Shown: in pieces, positions 43,103-54,649 of the stretch
Numbering within the stretch: position 1 is the stretch's first letter
How the letters are laid out: each line of letters opens with the position of its first letter
NCBI GenBank assembly: GCA_019279435.1
Contig: JAAALK010000283.1
Location: 7,254,001 to 7,318,000 of the forward strand
Reading direction: 5' to 3'
DNA: 64,000 nucleotides
Origin: Zizania palustris
Taxonomy: Eukaryota > Streptophyta > Magnoliopsida > Poales > Poaceae
Program-made: the position numbers and the translations under genes
The notes under the pieces: model-generated
The model's database searches: none
Told to the model about the DNA's origin: nothing
Seen by the model: the letters and a program-made list of their open reading frames with translations, nothing else

Positions 43103-43233
43103 CCGCCATTCTCCAGCTGTGAGCCAGGCTTTCAAATGCTCTTCAAACCTTGTTGGCGATTTCCTGGTCACGCGCTACACTTGCTCCCACTCGCACATCA
43201 CCTCTTCCTCTGTCAGCCTTGCGCTCGAAAGTG

Positions 43234-45313
43234 ATGACGAAGAAGAAGAGCATCACTCCCACCATCGACTCCCACATCCTTCAATGGCAAGCAATGGCCA
43301 TGGCCCCTGCGGCTGTAGCCCCGGGTTCCAACAAGGCTCATGGCTCCTGGGATCTCTGACCCACCTTGGAGAGGTTCAGAGAGGAGACGCTGGTGCTAGA
43401 GAGGATGGCCTGCATGGAGGGGTAGATGACAAGTGCGGTCTAGAACCGCCTCGGCCCCGGCATGGAGGCTAGGTTACCAGGGGTGGAGACTACTCTGGAA
43501 CCGCATGAGGGAGAGGTAGTCATATTCGAAGCCTTCTTCGATGCCGGACTCAGATTCCCCACTTCGAGGCTCCTGGCGGGGGTCCTCCATGCATTCCACC
43601 TAGAGTTGTTGTAGTTATCTTCGAATGCTTTAGCCCACTTGGCCATCTTCGAATGGGCCATGAGGGCTGAGGGTTGTGATGGGAGGGACGAGTTCTTCAT
43701 GCGGATGCACAAAGTCTACTGCCAACCAAAGAAGAAGGATGACTTGGTCCTGGCATAAGGGAGCATCAATTTCCAGCTCTGAAAGGAGTATGCTCACTTC
43801 ATCCCGACGAAGGCCATCAATGAGAGATGGTATTCGGAGTGGATCCGCCGCTAGTTCGACGTGGATGTTGGGTAGGACTTCTGGCTGGCAGGGCCTCCAC
43901 GCAAAATTTGGTACCAGAAGGAGGCGAACATCGTAGTTGATGTCGGCTCGGTCTCCGCTCGCATCTGGCTCCTGCATATAGTGACCTGACAGATGAGCAT
44001 GCAGGATCTGGCCAAGGAGTTTGTCGCCCTGGAGATCCCACCTCTGAAGTAGATGTGGATTCTCGCCCTCCAAAGTGGCAAGGATGGGCTGCCTTCAAAG
44101 ACGTCCTATGGCCTGCTCGGTTCATCCTACTACTTTTCCCTTGCAATGAATAGGTTGTACCCTATGCCGGTTAGTCGTAATACTAAGCATACCTCTAGAT
44201 TTTGCAGGGTCATGTGTAGTTAAAACTCTGGAGCTGTAAAAAAATCTTTAAGGCTCCTACTCCAGTGGAGAAGAAGCGGAGGACCTCCCAGACCTGACTT
44301 CGAAGAAGAGGAAGGTGGACTCCGTCACAACCGGACCCTCGAAGCGTCCTTCGAAGAACACCTCGATGGGGCCTAAGCACCTCTCCCCTTGCTCCTCTTC
44401 TTACGAAGACTCAGGAGAGGGGAGTCTGAGTGGGGGATTAGCAGTTGACCCGGAGGCCTCCACATCGGGCCTCGGCATCCCCATGTCGAACACCGTCGCT
44501 GGTGGCGATGATGTCGTTGACGCCACAGCTGGTGAGGCATCCTCGAGGCTCCCCATGGGAGCGGACGTGGAGGGAGAAGCCGCGAGGGTGCCAGTGACCC
44601 TGTGGATGGCTACGCCTCCAGGCGAGGCGGTCGAAGGGCCTCCGACTAACTCCCGCGAGAGTCCCGAAGGGGACAGCTTAGCCTTCGGGGGTCTGGCCGA
44701 TCATCTAGCGGAGGTGTTCGGAAGCACCAATGTCACGGTCGAGCTGACTGCCACACTAGGCGTATCCCCGGTGAACTCGTTGGCTGAGTTCTTCTACCCG
44801 GCCCGGTCTCCGGCGGTCGTCTATCCTTCGGAACCCTCGCCAGAAGGGGCTCGCGAAGGTAAGCGGCTCCACTCAAGCTCGGCCCTATGGACTTTGTTAG
44901 TCTTACCTTACCCATCATTATTTACACGCATCTGTCCATGTGTAGGTGCCTCGGATAGGGGCTCCACTCCTCCGCCCCACCTCCTCGAGAGGGTACCGAG
45001 GTGAGGTCGGGGGCCGGTGTCGAACTCGAGGCAGTGAACTCGAGGAGGGCTCAAAGGGAGGCCAGTCTGCGCCCTAAGGTCCCTCCGGGAAGAGAGTCCA
45101 GCCATGCGTGTGCGGGCGTCCCCCTCTTGGTCCTATTCGTGGGGCCCGATTTAGAACTCGTGGCATGGATGGGGCCTCTACACTAGGAATACCTTGGCCT
45201 AAGGTGCACCGACCTAGTGTCGGACGTCAGTCTGTCGGACGGGGCTAGCCTGAACCTTGCCATCAAGAGTACGGCAAGTCAGGTATGCACTCTCGGGCAT
45301 CTGTGAGCATGCT
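43234..45313 (+). pseudogene. Antisense gene of Tat-3, 5' part
   Basis: It starts MTKKKSITPTID. The core reads EGEVVIFEAFFDAGLRFP, then ELL-stop-LSSNALAHLAIFEWAMR, SINFQL-stop-KEY, TKAINERWYSEW and MSMQDLAKEFVALEIPPL. A Ser/Glu/Pro-rich region (44315..45004) follows. The TAG at 43612-43614 sits where Tat-1 and Tat-2 have the Gln of LPQLS. The stop in QL-stop-KEY sits at an Arg/Gln of the homologues. It is cut at 45313 by the solo LTR. Confidence 0.82.
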
Positions 45314-48300
45314 TGTCACGCCCAGATTTAATAAATCCGAACCTTTATTGAAATTCCATAGAAAATCAATAAACCAAGACATTCATCATGCGACCACGTA
45401 CAATACGAGCAATCATTCATGGTTCGTATACCGTATTAGTACAAAAGTGAATAAAGATGAAGAGAAACTAATAAAACAAGGGTCCTAGATGAACGCCTCC
45501 TTCCAGTCTCGCCTTGACTGGGTCGCTACTCTAGACCTTCATCCTCCTCGTAGTAGACGGGCTCTGGTGGTGTAAGTCAATGGGGGTGAGTACAAACGTA
45601 CTCAGCAAGCCACCGGATGCCAATATAATGCAGAGTAATAACAAGGGAGATAGTGGCTAATTTTGCGGAAGAGCATAATTTGTAAAGCAATTAAATGTGA
45701 TCAATTTATTAGTACTGAAATGTAAACATGTGTATGCATCATCATCTTCTAACTCGAGGGGTACAGTCAGCCCACCCTCGCTCAACAGTCCTTACATGCC
45801 ATGAATAACTCAACCATTCAAACAATTGTAAACTAACTGCGAGAAGTCACACAACCTGCCCTTGACCGTGGGCTCGGCTTTTCGAAAAGATTTAATAGTC
45901 TGATAAGAGGTGTACCACTGTACCCACAAGGCACGCACTCATCACTTACACCAAAGTGTAATGAGATGACCCATACCACGGGAACTTATGCCAAAACCTT
46001 CCATATGGTCCGCCTCGACCCGACAGCACCCTCTTATGGGTTTCATATGGTGCCCCGACGTGTCGAGCCAACACCATACCCCCTTGAGCCACGTCGGTAC
46101 AAGTCACCCGCAGGTTGCCCCTTGCCCCCTCCACTATGGTGCATTGAGTCGGATTGTTCCATACTTTCAGTTAGGACTTAGCCATTAGACTTGTGGTTAG
46201 TACGGAAGTACTTTGTAACAGATCCCGTAGACCAGTCCTTATAGTGCCCCAAGCGCGACCAACCAATTCCCTAGCTTGCACCCGGAGCCCACCATACTTA
46301 TAACATAGCCAACTCCAACAAAGTCCATAGACGAGAATAACGGGGAAATTCATATAGTAGAATCCATCTATCTACGACTCATTCTTTTTATTCTATAGCA
46401 GTTGTGTCGGTACATTGGACACTAGCTAATATAATATTGTAGAGTGACAAGGAGTTTAGGCTCAATAAGCATGGCTTGGGTTTACACACAAGGATGGGGA
46501 TCTAAGAAATATAGTGTAAGGCTTGAGATTAGACTAATTCACTATTATCCTATGAGTTATAGCGATAATTTATTAAAACATGGGCTCAATGATGATCAAA
46601 ATGGGGGTTGTGACTTGCCTTGCTCAGCAAATGGTGAAGGTGGAACCTCAGGGTAAAACTCCGGCTCCTCGACGAACTCATAGTCTTCTCGTTACAGAAA
46701 AAGTAAACAATACATTCAATAAACAAATAAAATATCACAAAACAATAAGCATACAAGTATTTGGGTTTTTAATATGTGAAATAAAGCTTTATTATTCTGA
46801 TGTTATGTTGAAAAACATTAAAGTTTAGATTTTAAGGTTTTTCGCAATTTATTTTATAGATTAACAATTTTATCCCTAAGGGGTTTTTATTTGTTTAATT
46901 AATAATAATATTTTGGGCAACAGGGACATACTGTTTTTATGGCTTTAATGTGTAGAGAATAAAATGCTGAATTTAATAAATTTGAATGGTGAAATTTGGA
47001 GTTAAATTGGGTAAGTTATGAATTTTGGAAGTTTAAACAATTTTCTGGAATTTTATTTAAACAGGAAATGAGTTTTGGTCCACGGTGAGCCAGGCGAGGC
47101 GGGTAGGCGCGAGGCGGGAAGGCTTAAGTGGGGATCGACGGTCGAGATCGCCCAATACCACTTCGGGTTTGATCGATGGCCGGGATTAAATCCCGTAGGG
47201 ATTTAATCCGTGCATTCCGATCGCGATCGTGCGGCGAGGATCAGATCCGGAGGGGCTCATACCCCCCTTCGTCTCTGGCTCTGGTGGGACCGGGTGCGGT
47301 GGCGATGGCGACGGCGAGGGCCTAGGGGCCTAGCTCTCGGCGGAAACGGAAAGAGGGGAGTGAGGAGAGTGCGATGGTACCGGAGATGGCAACGGCGGAC
47401 GGCTGATGGCGTCCGACGGCGAGTGTAGATGGCGAGAGGCGTTCGAGTGCTCGACGGCGATGGCGATCCAGTGGCGTACGCAGCCAATAGAGGGGATATC
47501 ATGCCGAGGTAGGGCGGGCTCTGGCGGTCACGACGGTGGAGGCGGCGTGGTCGGAGGAGGCCTGAAGCGGCGGTGAGCGGTGGCCGGAGGGGAAGCAGGA
47601 GAGGAGACCAAAAATGGAGCGGGGTGCTCTGATTTCACTCGGGCACGGGCTACGGTGGTGTGGGCAGAGGGCAGTGCTCGGGCGGTTTTAAATAGGGGCT
47701 CACCGGCGTAAGGAGGGAAGGGAACCGAGGGTTCCCGTGAACTCCGGCGAGGGTTTCCAAACTCTCGGTAAGCTTCCAAATGGGCCAAAATGCGTCTGCT
47801 TTTGATGGCATGCGATCGTCGGCGGTCGGGGGAAAAGAATCCAGGGTCGGATCGACGAAATCGGGCGGCCGGTGGTGGGAAATCAGAAGGAGGTCGCCGA
47901 TATGGAAGGGGGACCCCCTTGCATCGGAGATGAAGCATCCGACTGGTGGCCGCCATCTGTCGGTGGGCGAACCAAAATGGAAGGGAACCGACAGGCGGGC
48001 CTGGTCGGTCAGAGAGATAGGAATGAGCGTGGGTGGCTGACATGTGGGGCCGAGGCGGGGCGCAGGCGGGAGAGACAGGAGGGAGGCGGTGCCGACAGGT
48101 CAGTCCCACCTGTCAGTGACGCACGACTAGGTTGGACTGGGCTGGAGGTGAATTGAGGGTTGAGGACCATTAAGAAATAAAAATGCTTTTCTGATTTAAA
48201 ATAATTCCAGTAATTCATTTATTTATTTCAGAGTTGAATCAATAAAAATTTGTAAAAATTCCTAAAATTATATCTTGGCCTCTAGATGCTATCATAAATT

Positions 48301-48442
48301 TTCCAAGTTGAAATTTTGAATATTTCTCCTTGTTTGGCTTTAGAAGGGCTCTTTTAAGGTTAACTTTAATAAATAATTCCTGAAATTCCCTGAAAAATAT
48401 ATTTCCTTTATTTTATTTCTTTTTAATTCTTAGGGTGTTACA
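45314..48442 (-). mobile_element. Solo LTR of a Tekay-like chromovirus
   Basis: 3129 bp, TGTCACGCCC to GGTGTTACA, flanked by ATGCT at 45309-45313 and 48443-48447. There are no internal genes, PBS or PPT. It shares several blocks with the full Tekay element's LTR (ACTCGAGGGGTACAGTCAGC; the CTTTTCGAAAAG block at 45878-45889; CAAGTCACCCGCAGGT; the final GGGTGTTACA) but is clearly diverged. A clean duplication with LTR only points to recombination between the two LTRs of a full element. Confidence 0.92.
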
Positions 48443-48447
48443 ATGCT

Positions 48448-48668
48448 CCTCTTCGTTTTTCCTTATCTAACACTCCTGCTTACTTTGTGGATAGCTCGTC
48501 ATCTTGGCCCAGGGGTCGCTGGTGTCCCTCTTTGCAGAGTGAAGCCACCACAATGGTGAGGTCACAAGGCTACGTGAGCATGCCGAGGCGACCGAGGAAG
48601 CGACGCGGGAGCACAAGGACGAACCGGAAGCCTTGGCCGCCGAGGCGATGAAGCTCCTAGAGCAGGCT
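48448..48668 (+). pseudogene. Antisense gene of Tat-3, middle remnant
   Basis: A short stretch between two insertions, rich in Glu/Ala/Arg codons (DEPEALAAEAMKLLEQA in one frame). It fits the coiled-coil exon of the antisense gene. It was placed by context more than by strong similarity. Confidence 0.5.
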
Positions 48669-51648
48669 TGTGGGATCGGAATGGCGACTAGAGGGGGGGT
48701 GAATAGGCGTCTCAACAATTTCTCGTGAATAGATGGCCTTTTCAAATCATCCAACGCACGTCTAAAATATTGCAAACTCAAACATGATGAACACTTGTTA
48801 AGAATTCAGATCAAACAGTTCAATTAAAATTTTTCTTCTAAATCGGGGTTTCAACTGCCAAAATATTGTTGTCGGAAAATGATTTGACGAATTATAAGTC
48901 TAAATCGGTAATTGGAACTTTGACAAAATGTGGTCGACTATATAAACTCCGACCAAGTTCAGAGAAAGCTAAGATGGACAGAATCTGGACTTTTGCAATT
49001 TTGATTTTGATAAATCACTGAATACACAACCCTGCTGAACACTCCTTTAAGACACACAGTAAATACTAGAAAACTGATTTCAAAATTTAGAGTTCAGAAG
49101 TTTCAAACTCAAATTTTTGCTGCTGCAAATTCTAAATGTGTTCAAACAGAAAATCTGATTAAACTGAATAGTGAATACCAGATTACAAAAGCTAATTCCA
49201 ATTTCTGTTGAAATCACAAGAGTTCTGAAAACTCCTTGAACATGAATAGTGATTACAGAGTGGTTATGAAATGAACAAGTTTCAAATACTTTAGGGATCA
49301 TAATTGATCACACTCAATTTAATTTCAATTCAGAAAAGGTATTGCAGTTTACGATTGCAAATCTGAAAACAAAACAGTAGGACTATTCAGAGTTCAAACT
49401 GAATTGTATCACTTTTGTCACTATCGCTGATTTGGAAAACCACTTGAAATCATGTTATTCAAAATAGCAGGATTACAAAAATTATAACTAGAATCTCTAT
49501 CTATTCAGACCTGAAGTGAATATGGAACTAGAACTGAACCTGATGAATAAACATTACTTGAGATTGACAAATTCCAAGTTTAACTCAAAACATATCCAAA
49601 TTTCATTTAACACACTTCAAAACATTACTGAACTAACCAGTGACATGATAATCAAATCAGAAGGGATTCTGCCAAATAGTACTAACAACAGAAATACAGA
49701 AAACAGGAGGGCTACAGTGATTACCTTCTGAATACTCACTGGTTGAGTGAACTGAATCAAAATATAAATAACAATCAAAATAACAGTTCACTCATACTTT
49801 GAATTAATCACAATAGCTAGTAATCTGAATAGAAATTACTTTCTATCAACATGAAGCATGAGAAGAGGATTCTGAAAATCTCAGTGCATGAACAGATAAG
49901 AGATTTGATTGATGACTGAATTGTAGCAAGCACAATAGCACAAACCACAACTGATGCAGAACTCAAAAACATATAGCCAAAATGAGAGTTTCTGGAAGAA
50001 GAACAAAATGAACTAGGACACTGGATTCAATTCATCAGAATAAATCTTGTATCCATGCCATGCAATTTCAACATGAGCAGAAAAACAAGATTGAAAGAGA
50101 GGATCAGACTCAACTACAATATTCAGTCAGTGATTCTTGTTGCAAAAATTTGGACAGCACTCAAAAATAACATACTGTTCATAAACTCAACCACTCATTC
50201 TGAAACAACTAAAACTGTAGACTAACACTTGTAGAACCTATATTCAAGAATTGAAGAAGTCAAATCTTAGCAGATTACTGAAACAGTAGATATTAGATCA
50301 AAAACTTGCTTCACAGAACCAGTAAACTCACAGATGAAAAGTGATACAGTTTAGTAACCAAGAAGTTCTACTTGGCATAAATAACACATTTCATCCAAGA
50401 TGTTCCTCATCAAACACTCTCACAAAGACCCACAAACATTTTAGAGAGAAATAAACATAGCACAGTGAAACAATTGATTAAAAACTTCTCACAAAACTAA
50501 ATACTGGATCTGTTTTGAAGCTATGAACATTAATGCCTCTGTAGAAAATCTGGAACAAAAATCTATCACATGGCAGTGCTATTCGGTGGATCTAGAAGTA
50601 TCAACAGACCCAATCACAGGAAACAGGCAAGAAAACTGACCACAAATTCTTTAGAAAACAGTGAATACCTGGCTATCACAGTTCAAACTTTCTTTTGTAG
50701 CTGTCCAGCAAAAAAAACCTTGCTCACTGTAGCAGATCTAGAAAAGCAGCGGCAGAATTCTTACGTGATATAGTGCTGCCGGCAAGACTATTGCAGATCA
50801 GGAGAGTTCGCCCGATTTAGTGTAGCACATCTAGAAATTCCATCCGAACAGTGTTTCATCTCTTTTTTTATGAATAGCAAATTTGATCCAAAATGTCCAG
50901 GCAAAACTTAGGGGATAAGATCCCTTAAGTAGGCACATTCTAGAAGACTCTTTTACAAAAGGACCCCTTGGTAATTTTAGAATTGAATATTCTGAAAATT
51001 ATCCTATTTGACTTAAAAGAAAAATTACAATAAGACTCAACTTTCAATATATTTTCAGAATAAGACCATTCTAAAAAAATACCAAAAGATTATACCATTA
51101 AACTGAAATACTCAAACTAAAATTAAACTTCTATTTATTGTATTCGAAACATTTAGTGATTCGACGGTTCTCAGCAAAAACCCACAAAGCCTCTCAACTC
51201 TTTGACTCATGACACCGCTTTGCGACTCTGAGCGCCAGCAAGCCTTTTCTGCTCTCGATACCCTCGAGCCACCTGAATACTTGCCCTGGCTTCCCTCTCG
51301 CAGACTCAGTCATCACATCATCTCTTCCATCCATCTGTCCAAGTCTTGCTCAGTATTTTCGTGCACTCTTGGGATCTTCTCCAACTTCACCCGGCCTCCC
51401 TGATCCTTCGGCATCGAGCTCTCCGCTTGACCCTCGATCATTCGTCGTTGATAGTTGGTCAGCATCTCCACCCTGCACATCCAAGACAAACAAAAACAAG
51501 AACGCGGCGCACCACCGAAACCCTCTACAACTAATCCTCAATTTTACATCGAACCCATTGATGCACACAACCCAACACTCAACCAATCGCTCAACCGCTC
51601 ATGCTTGTCAATCACTCATCATACAGACATAAACCACCCTTGGTTTCA
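48669..51648 (-). repeat. Long LTR of copia copy A
   Basis: 2980 bp. Most of it (48.8-50.8 kb) is A-rich on the plus strand with many TTCAGAA words. The last 450 bp are C-rich. No coding sequence; the frames at 51209..51835 are not supported. Confidence 0.75.
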
Positions 51649-51662
51649 GAATCTCCCCCTTG
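51649..51662 (-). other. Polypurine tract of copia copy A
   Basis: The minus strand reads CAAGGGGGAGATTC before the LTR. The surrounding ~30 bp are conserved with copy C at 62648. Confidence 0.75.
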
Positions 51663-52661
51663 ATGAGTGCATTGACAACCCCAAACAAAAACATGATGAA
51701 GATTTCAAGTTAAGCGCACAAGTGACCATAAAAACTCATAAAAGAGCAAAAACATGTCACTTGGTAAAAGATCTTCCTCTTGGACAAAAACTCATGCAAA
51801 ACAAAGCATTTTGGCAAAAGCATCTCAATGCATGATGAAAGCCATTAATCCCCCTTAACCAAGCAACCCCATTACTCCCCCTTAACCAAGCAATCCAAGA
51901 GCCTCCAAAAGCATCATGTAAATCATTTCTCCCCCTTTGGCAATGCAAGCATCAAGGAGATAAAAGATGCAAAGAGGGGTGTGAGGGTAGAGTATAAATG
52001 CAAGCTTCTAAAACATGAGTAACTCCAATTATAGTACAAACAAGCATTTGCTTTGAAAATTGTCTAAAAGTACTGTATGAAACACTCAGATGAATAGCAT
52101 CTAAACAAAAGGCATGAGCAAGCATTTTCAGTTTTTAGAAAATTAAAGCACCACTACTCAGACTAGCATACTAGGCATGGCAAGGCATGAGATGCAAAAG
52201 CTAATCAAGCACAAACCAGATAAGCATATCCCACTGCAAGGAGCTTCAGCAAACTTGATATGCAATGAATTTGATTTTTTTTCATTTTTGTGTCAGGGGT
52301 TATTTGCATGTCAACCTTATGCTAACCGACCACTATAAGCATAGGTTAAGCAAAAGACCATCGGAAGCTTAAAGCATTGATTTCGGTATACACTACAACG
52401 TCCCAGTTCTTACCAAAGTGCTATGGTAAGCAGTCGAGAACAAAATAGTGCGACAAAGAAAACCCACCTAGATATTTTCAATTTTAGCACACAACAGCAT
52501 GAATATCATTCATTTTCATTTTCATTCATTTACATTCATTTTAATTTTCAGCACAATATTTTAGATAAGTGATCAAGTCGCGTATTAGCATCCAAGTGAA
52601 AAGAACCTAGCTATCCGGTATGTAAAAGATAGCAAAAGCACTCAACCTATTCATGCTAGTT

Positions 52662-53948
52662 TCTAGAGGCGGAAGTCGTCGGCCTCCACACACAAGTCGC
52701 CGAGATCGGGGAGCTCCAGACTTGGGTAGCTGAAGCTGATGAACTTCATACTCTGGCCATCGAAGCCGATGCACTGTGGGCTTGGTGGCCAAGATCAAAG
52801 GGCTTCGCACACAGGCGGCCGACGTCGAGGCTCTCAAAATCCAGAGGGTCAAGTTGGACTAACAATCGAAGACCTACTAGCTTCGAACGAGACGATGAAG
52901 GATTCTTTGGCGCAAGGCGAAAAGGCGGAGACCGATGCCGTAGGGACTATCCGAGGCATCTTGGAGCGCTTCGGGACATCCCGTGTGCCCTTCGACGCCG
53001 CTCGTGAGCCCCTAAGACACCGGCTGAAGTTTATCCTAGCCGTCGTCCGGTAGATGGACGCCACTACAGCCAGGTACGGGGAGGTCTCAGGGAGAGTGGC
53101 CATCCTTGGCATCCTACATCACCTCAAAGCCATCGGGGGCGCTCTCCCAACAGTGTTGGGGATGGCCATTGTCATCTTCGGGGGCGACCGTCTCCTCTCC
53201 CCAACTCCGATAGTGGGGAAGGCCTAGAAAACCTTCTAGGCACCTTGGAAAACCAGAGGCCCAATCGCGGTGAAGGCCTAGGTGGTTGAAGCCCACCACT
53301 CGACCCTGCCATGGCCCTCTTCAAAGCCAGCTTCCGCCATTCCTTCTTCGGGCCCGAAGGTGTAGTCTCCTTAGGGCCTCTTTCTGTAAAGCAAGACTTG
53401 TAAGCAAGGTTTCATGACTTTATAAATAAAAGGGTATGTTTCTTTCTTGGAAATTATTCAAGGTTCGGTCGATGCCTCAGACTTCGAGGTCAAGGTACTT
53501 GATGAAACTGAGGCTCTTCGACATTAGTGGGCTATTTTTGAAGCCCTCAGGACTAGCAAACACACTCGTTTTGCTATACCTTAGGACGACCGTGGGTGTG
53601 TTATTTCCGAATTTTTAAACGAAGTGTTTGATTTTATAAAAAGAAGAAGAGAGAGAGGTGCGGGCTTCGTCGTCGTCACCGGAATCCATGGATTGGTCTG
53701 ACGTAGAGTTGGGTCCCGATGAGTTGGAGCGTGTAGATCAACCTCAGCGCACTTGGGCGCAACTTTAGGAAGACTAAAGGACTTGGAGAGATTTGAAGAA
53801 GGCGGAGAAGAAGCATTCTGGAAGAATAGCTCTCGCAACCCTTAGGGCTCCGAGGGCGCACGCCAAAGAGGGTTCTCAGGATCAGGCTAGCCTAAAGGAC
53901 CGGAAAGGCTTCTGGTTCCTTCTTGGCTTAGATACTGATTACTCTTAG
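52662..53948 (+). pseudogene. Antisense gene of Tat-3, 3' part
   Basis: Coiled-coil remnants (EAEVVGLHTQVAEIGELQ) are followed by AEKAETDAVGTIRGILERFG, matching the C-terminal helical part of Tat-1. The last exon (about 53470-53948) reads WAIFEALRTSKHTRFAIP and ends GFWFLLGLDTDYS, aligning with RFLLGIHTNFS in Tat-1. Several stops interrupt it. The shared C-terminus shows that the gene extends past the apparent stop of the coiled-coil exon. Confidence 0.72.
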
Positions 53949-54231
53949 GACCCCGAATCTCTCTCCGCGTTTTAATTGGAACTTATTTCACTTTAATAAA
54001 ATTGAGATAATCACTTTGTTTTCGGTGCTTATTATGATTATTTGAGAAACTTTAGCCGCTTTGAAAAACTTTAGCTGCTCTGAACTTACTCCTCCTGCCC
54101 CTCCTTGTGGGTAGGCGGCTTGCCGGCTTTGCGCAACTTTGCTGTCGATATTTAGAGCGGAGGTTTAGGATAGTTAGGACAGATGCCTAGGTGCGGATGC
54201 CTCGATCTAGCTGCCCGGTGTCCTTGGCTTC

Positions 54232-54512
54232 GATGCTTCGAGCCAGGGCTTGGAATCCTTAGCTAAGATGCTTTGAGCCGAGGCTCAAAATCCTTAGTTG
54301 GGATGCTTCGAGCCGAGGCTCAGAATCCTTAGCTTGGATGCTTCGAGCTAGGGGTCAGAATCCTTAGTTGGGATGCTTTGAGCCGAGGCTCAGAATCCTT
54401 AGTTGGGATGCTTCAAGCCAGGGCTCGGAATCCTTAGTTAGGATACTTCGAGCTGGGGGCTCAGAATCCTTAGTTACGATGCTTTGAGTCGGGGCTCAGA
54501 ATCCTTAGTTAA
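54232..54512. repeat. 35-bp tandem array between the antisense gene and pol in Tat-3
   Basis: Eight consecutive units of 35 bp (one of 36), consensus near GATGCTTCGAGCCGAGGCTC plus AGAATCCTTAGTTGG. They are diverged by a few substitutions each. It occupies the same site as the unrelated 61-bp array of Tat-1. Confidence 0.95.
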
Positions 54513-54649
54513 GATTCTTTGCTCTCAACCCAAGACACGTCTTGTACCTTAGTGCGTCCACTTCGGTAAAGCGTTGTGTCAGACAAGTACCGCCAAAAAG
54601 CGAGGGGATGCATCATTTTATAAGATAGTACAAAATAGTTACATTGGAG

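Larger units (their letters stand above)
48669..52661 (-). mobile_element. Truncated Ty1/copia element with long LTR (copy A)
   Basis: The LTR 48669..51648 begins TGTGGGATCGGAATGGCG. It is followed by the purine tract (read on the minus strand as AAGGGGGAGATT) and about 1 kb of internal sequence like that of copy C, ending near 52661 at CATGCTAGTTTC. From there the Tat-3 antisense gene resumes. No polyprotein and no second LTR remain, and no matching AGGCT target duplicate is seen on the right, so a deletion removed the 5' side. SIRE/Maximus-like affiliation is likely but not proven. Confidence 0.78.

Noticed and set aside
43119..43472. 117-codon frame overlapping the start of the Tat-3 antisense gene
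   Set aside because: The alternative frame starting at 43234 matches the position and TATA spacing of the other antisense genes. This one has no homologue in Tat-1 or Tat-2.
51209..51835. Plus-strand frames at the end of copia LTR A
   Set aside because: They cross the LTR end and PPT and their translation has no known domain. The similar peptide in copy C (LPLDECIDN) comes from the conserved PPT flank.
54232..54512. CRISPR-like array
   Set aside because: Units are contiguous and similar throughout, with no unique spacers and no cas genes. The context is plant retrotransposon DNA.
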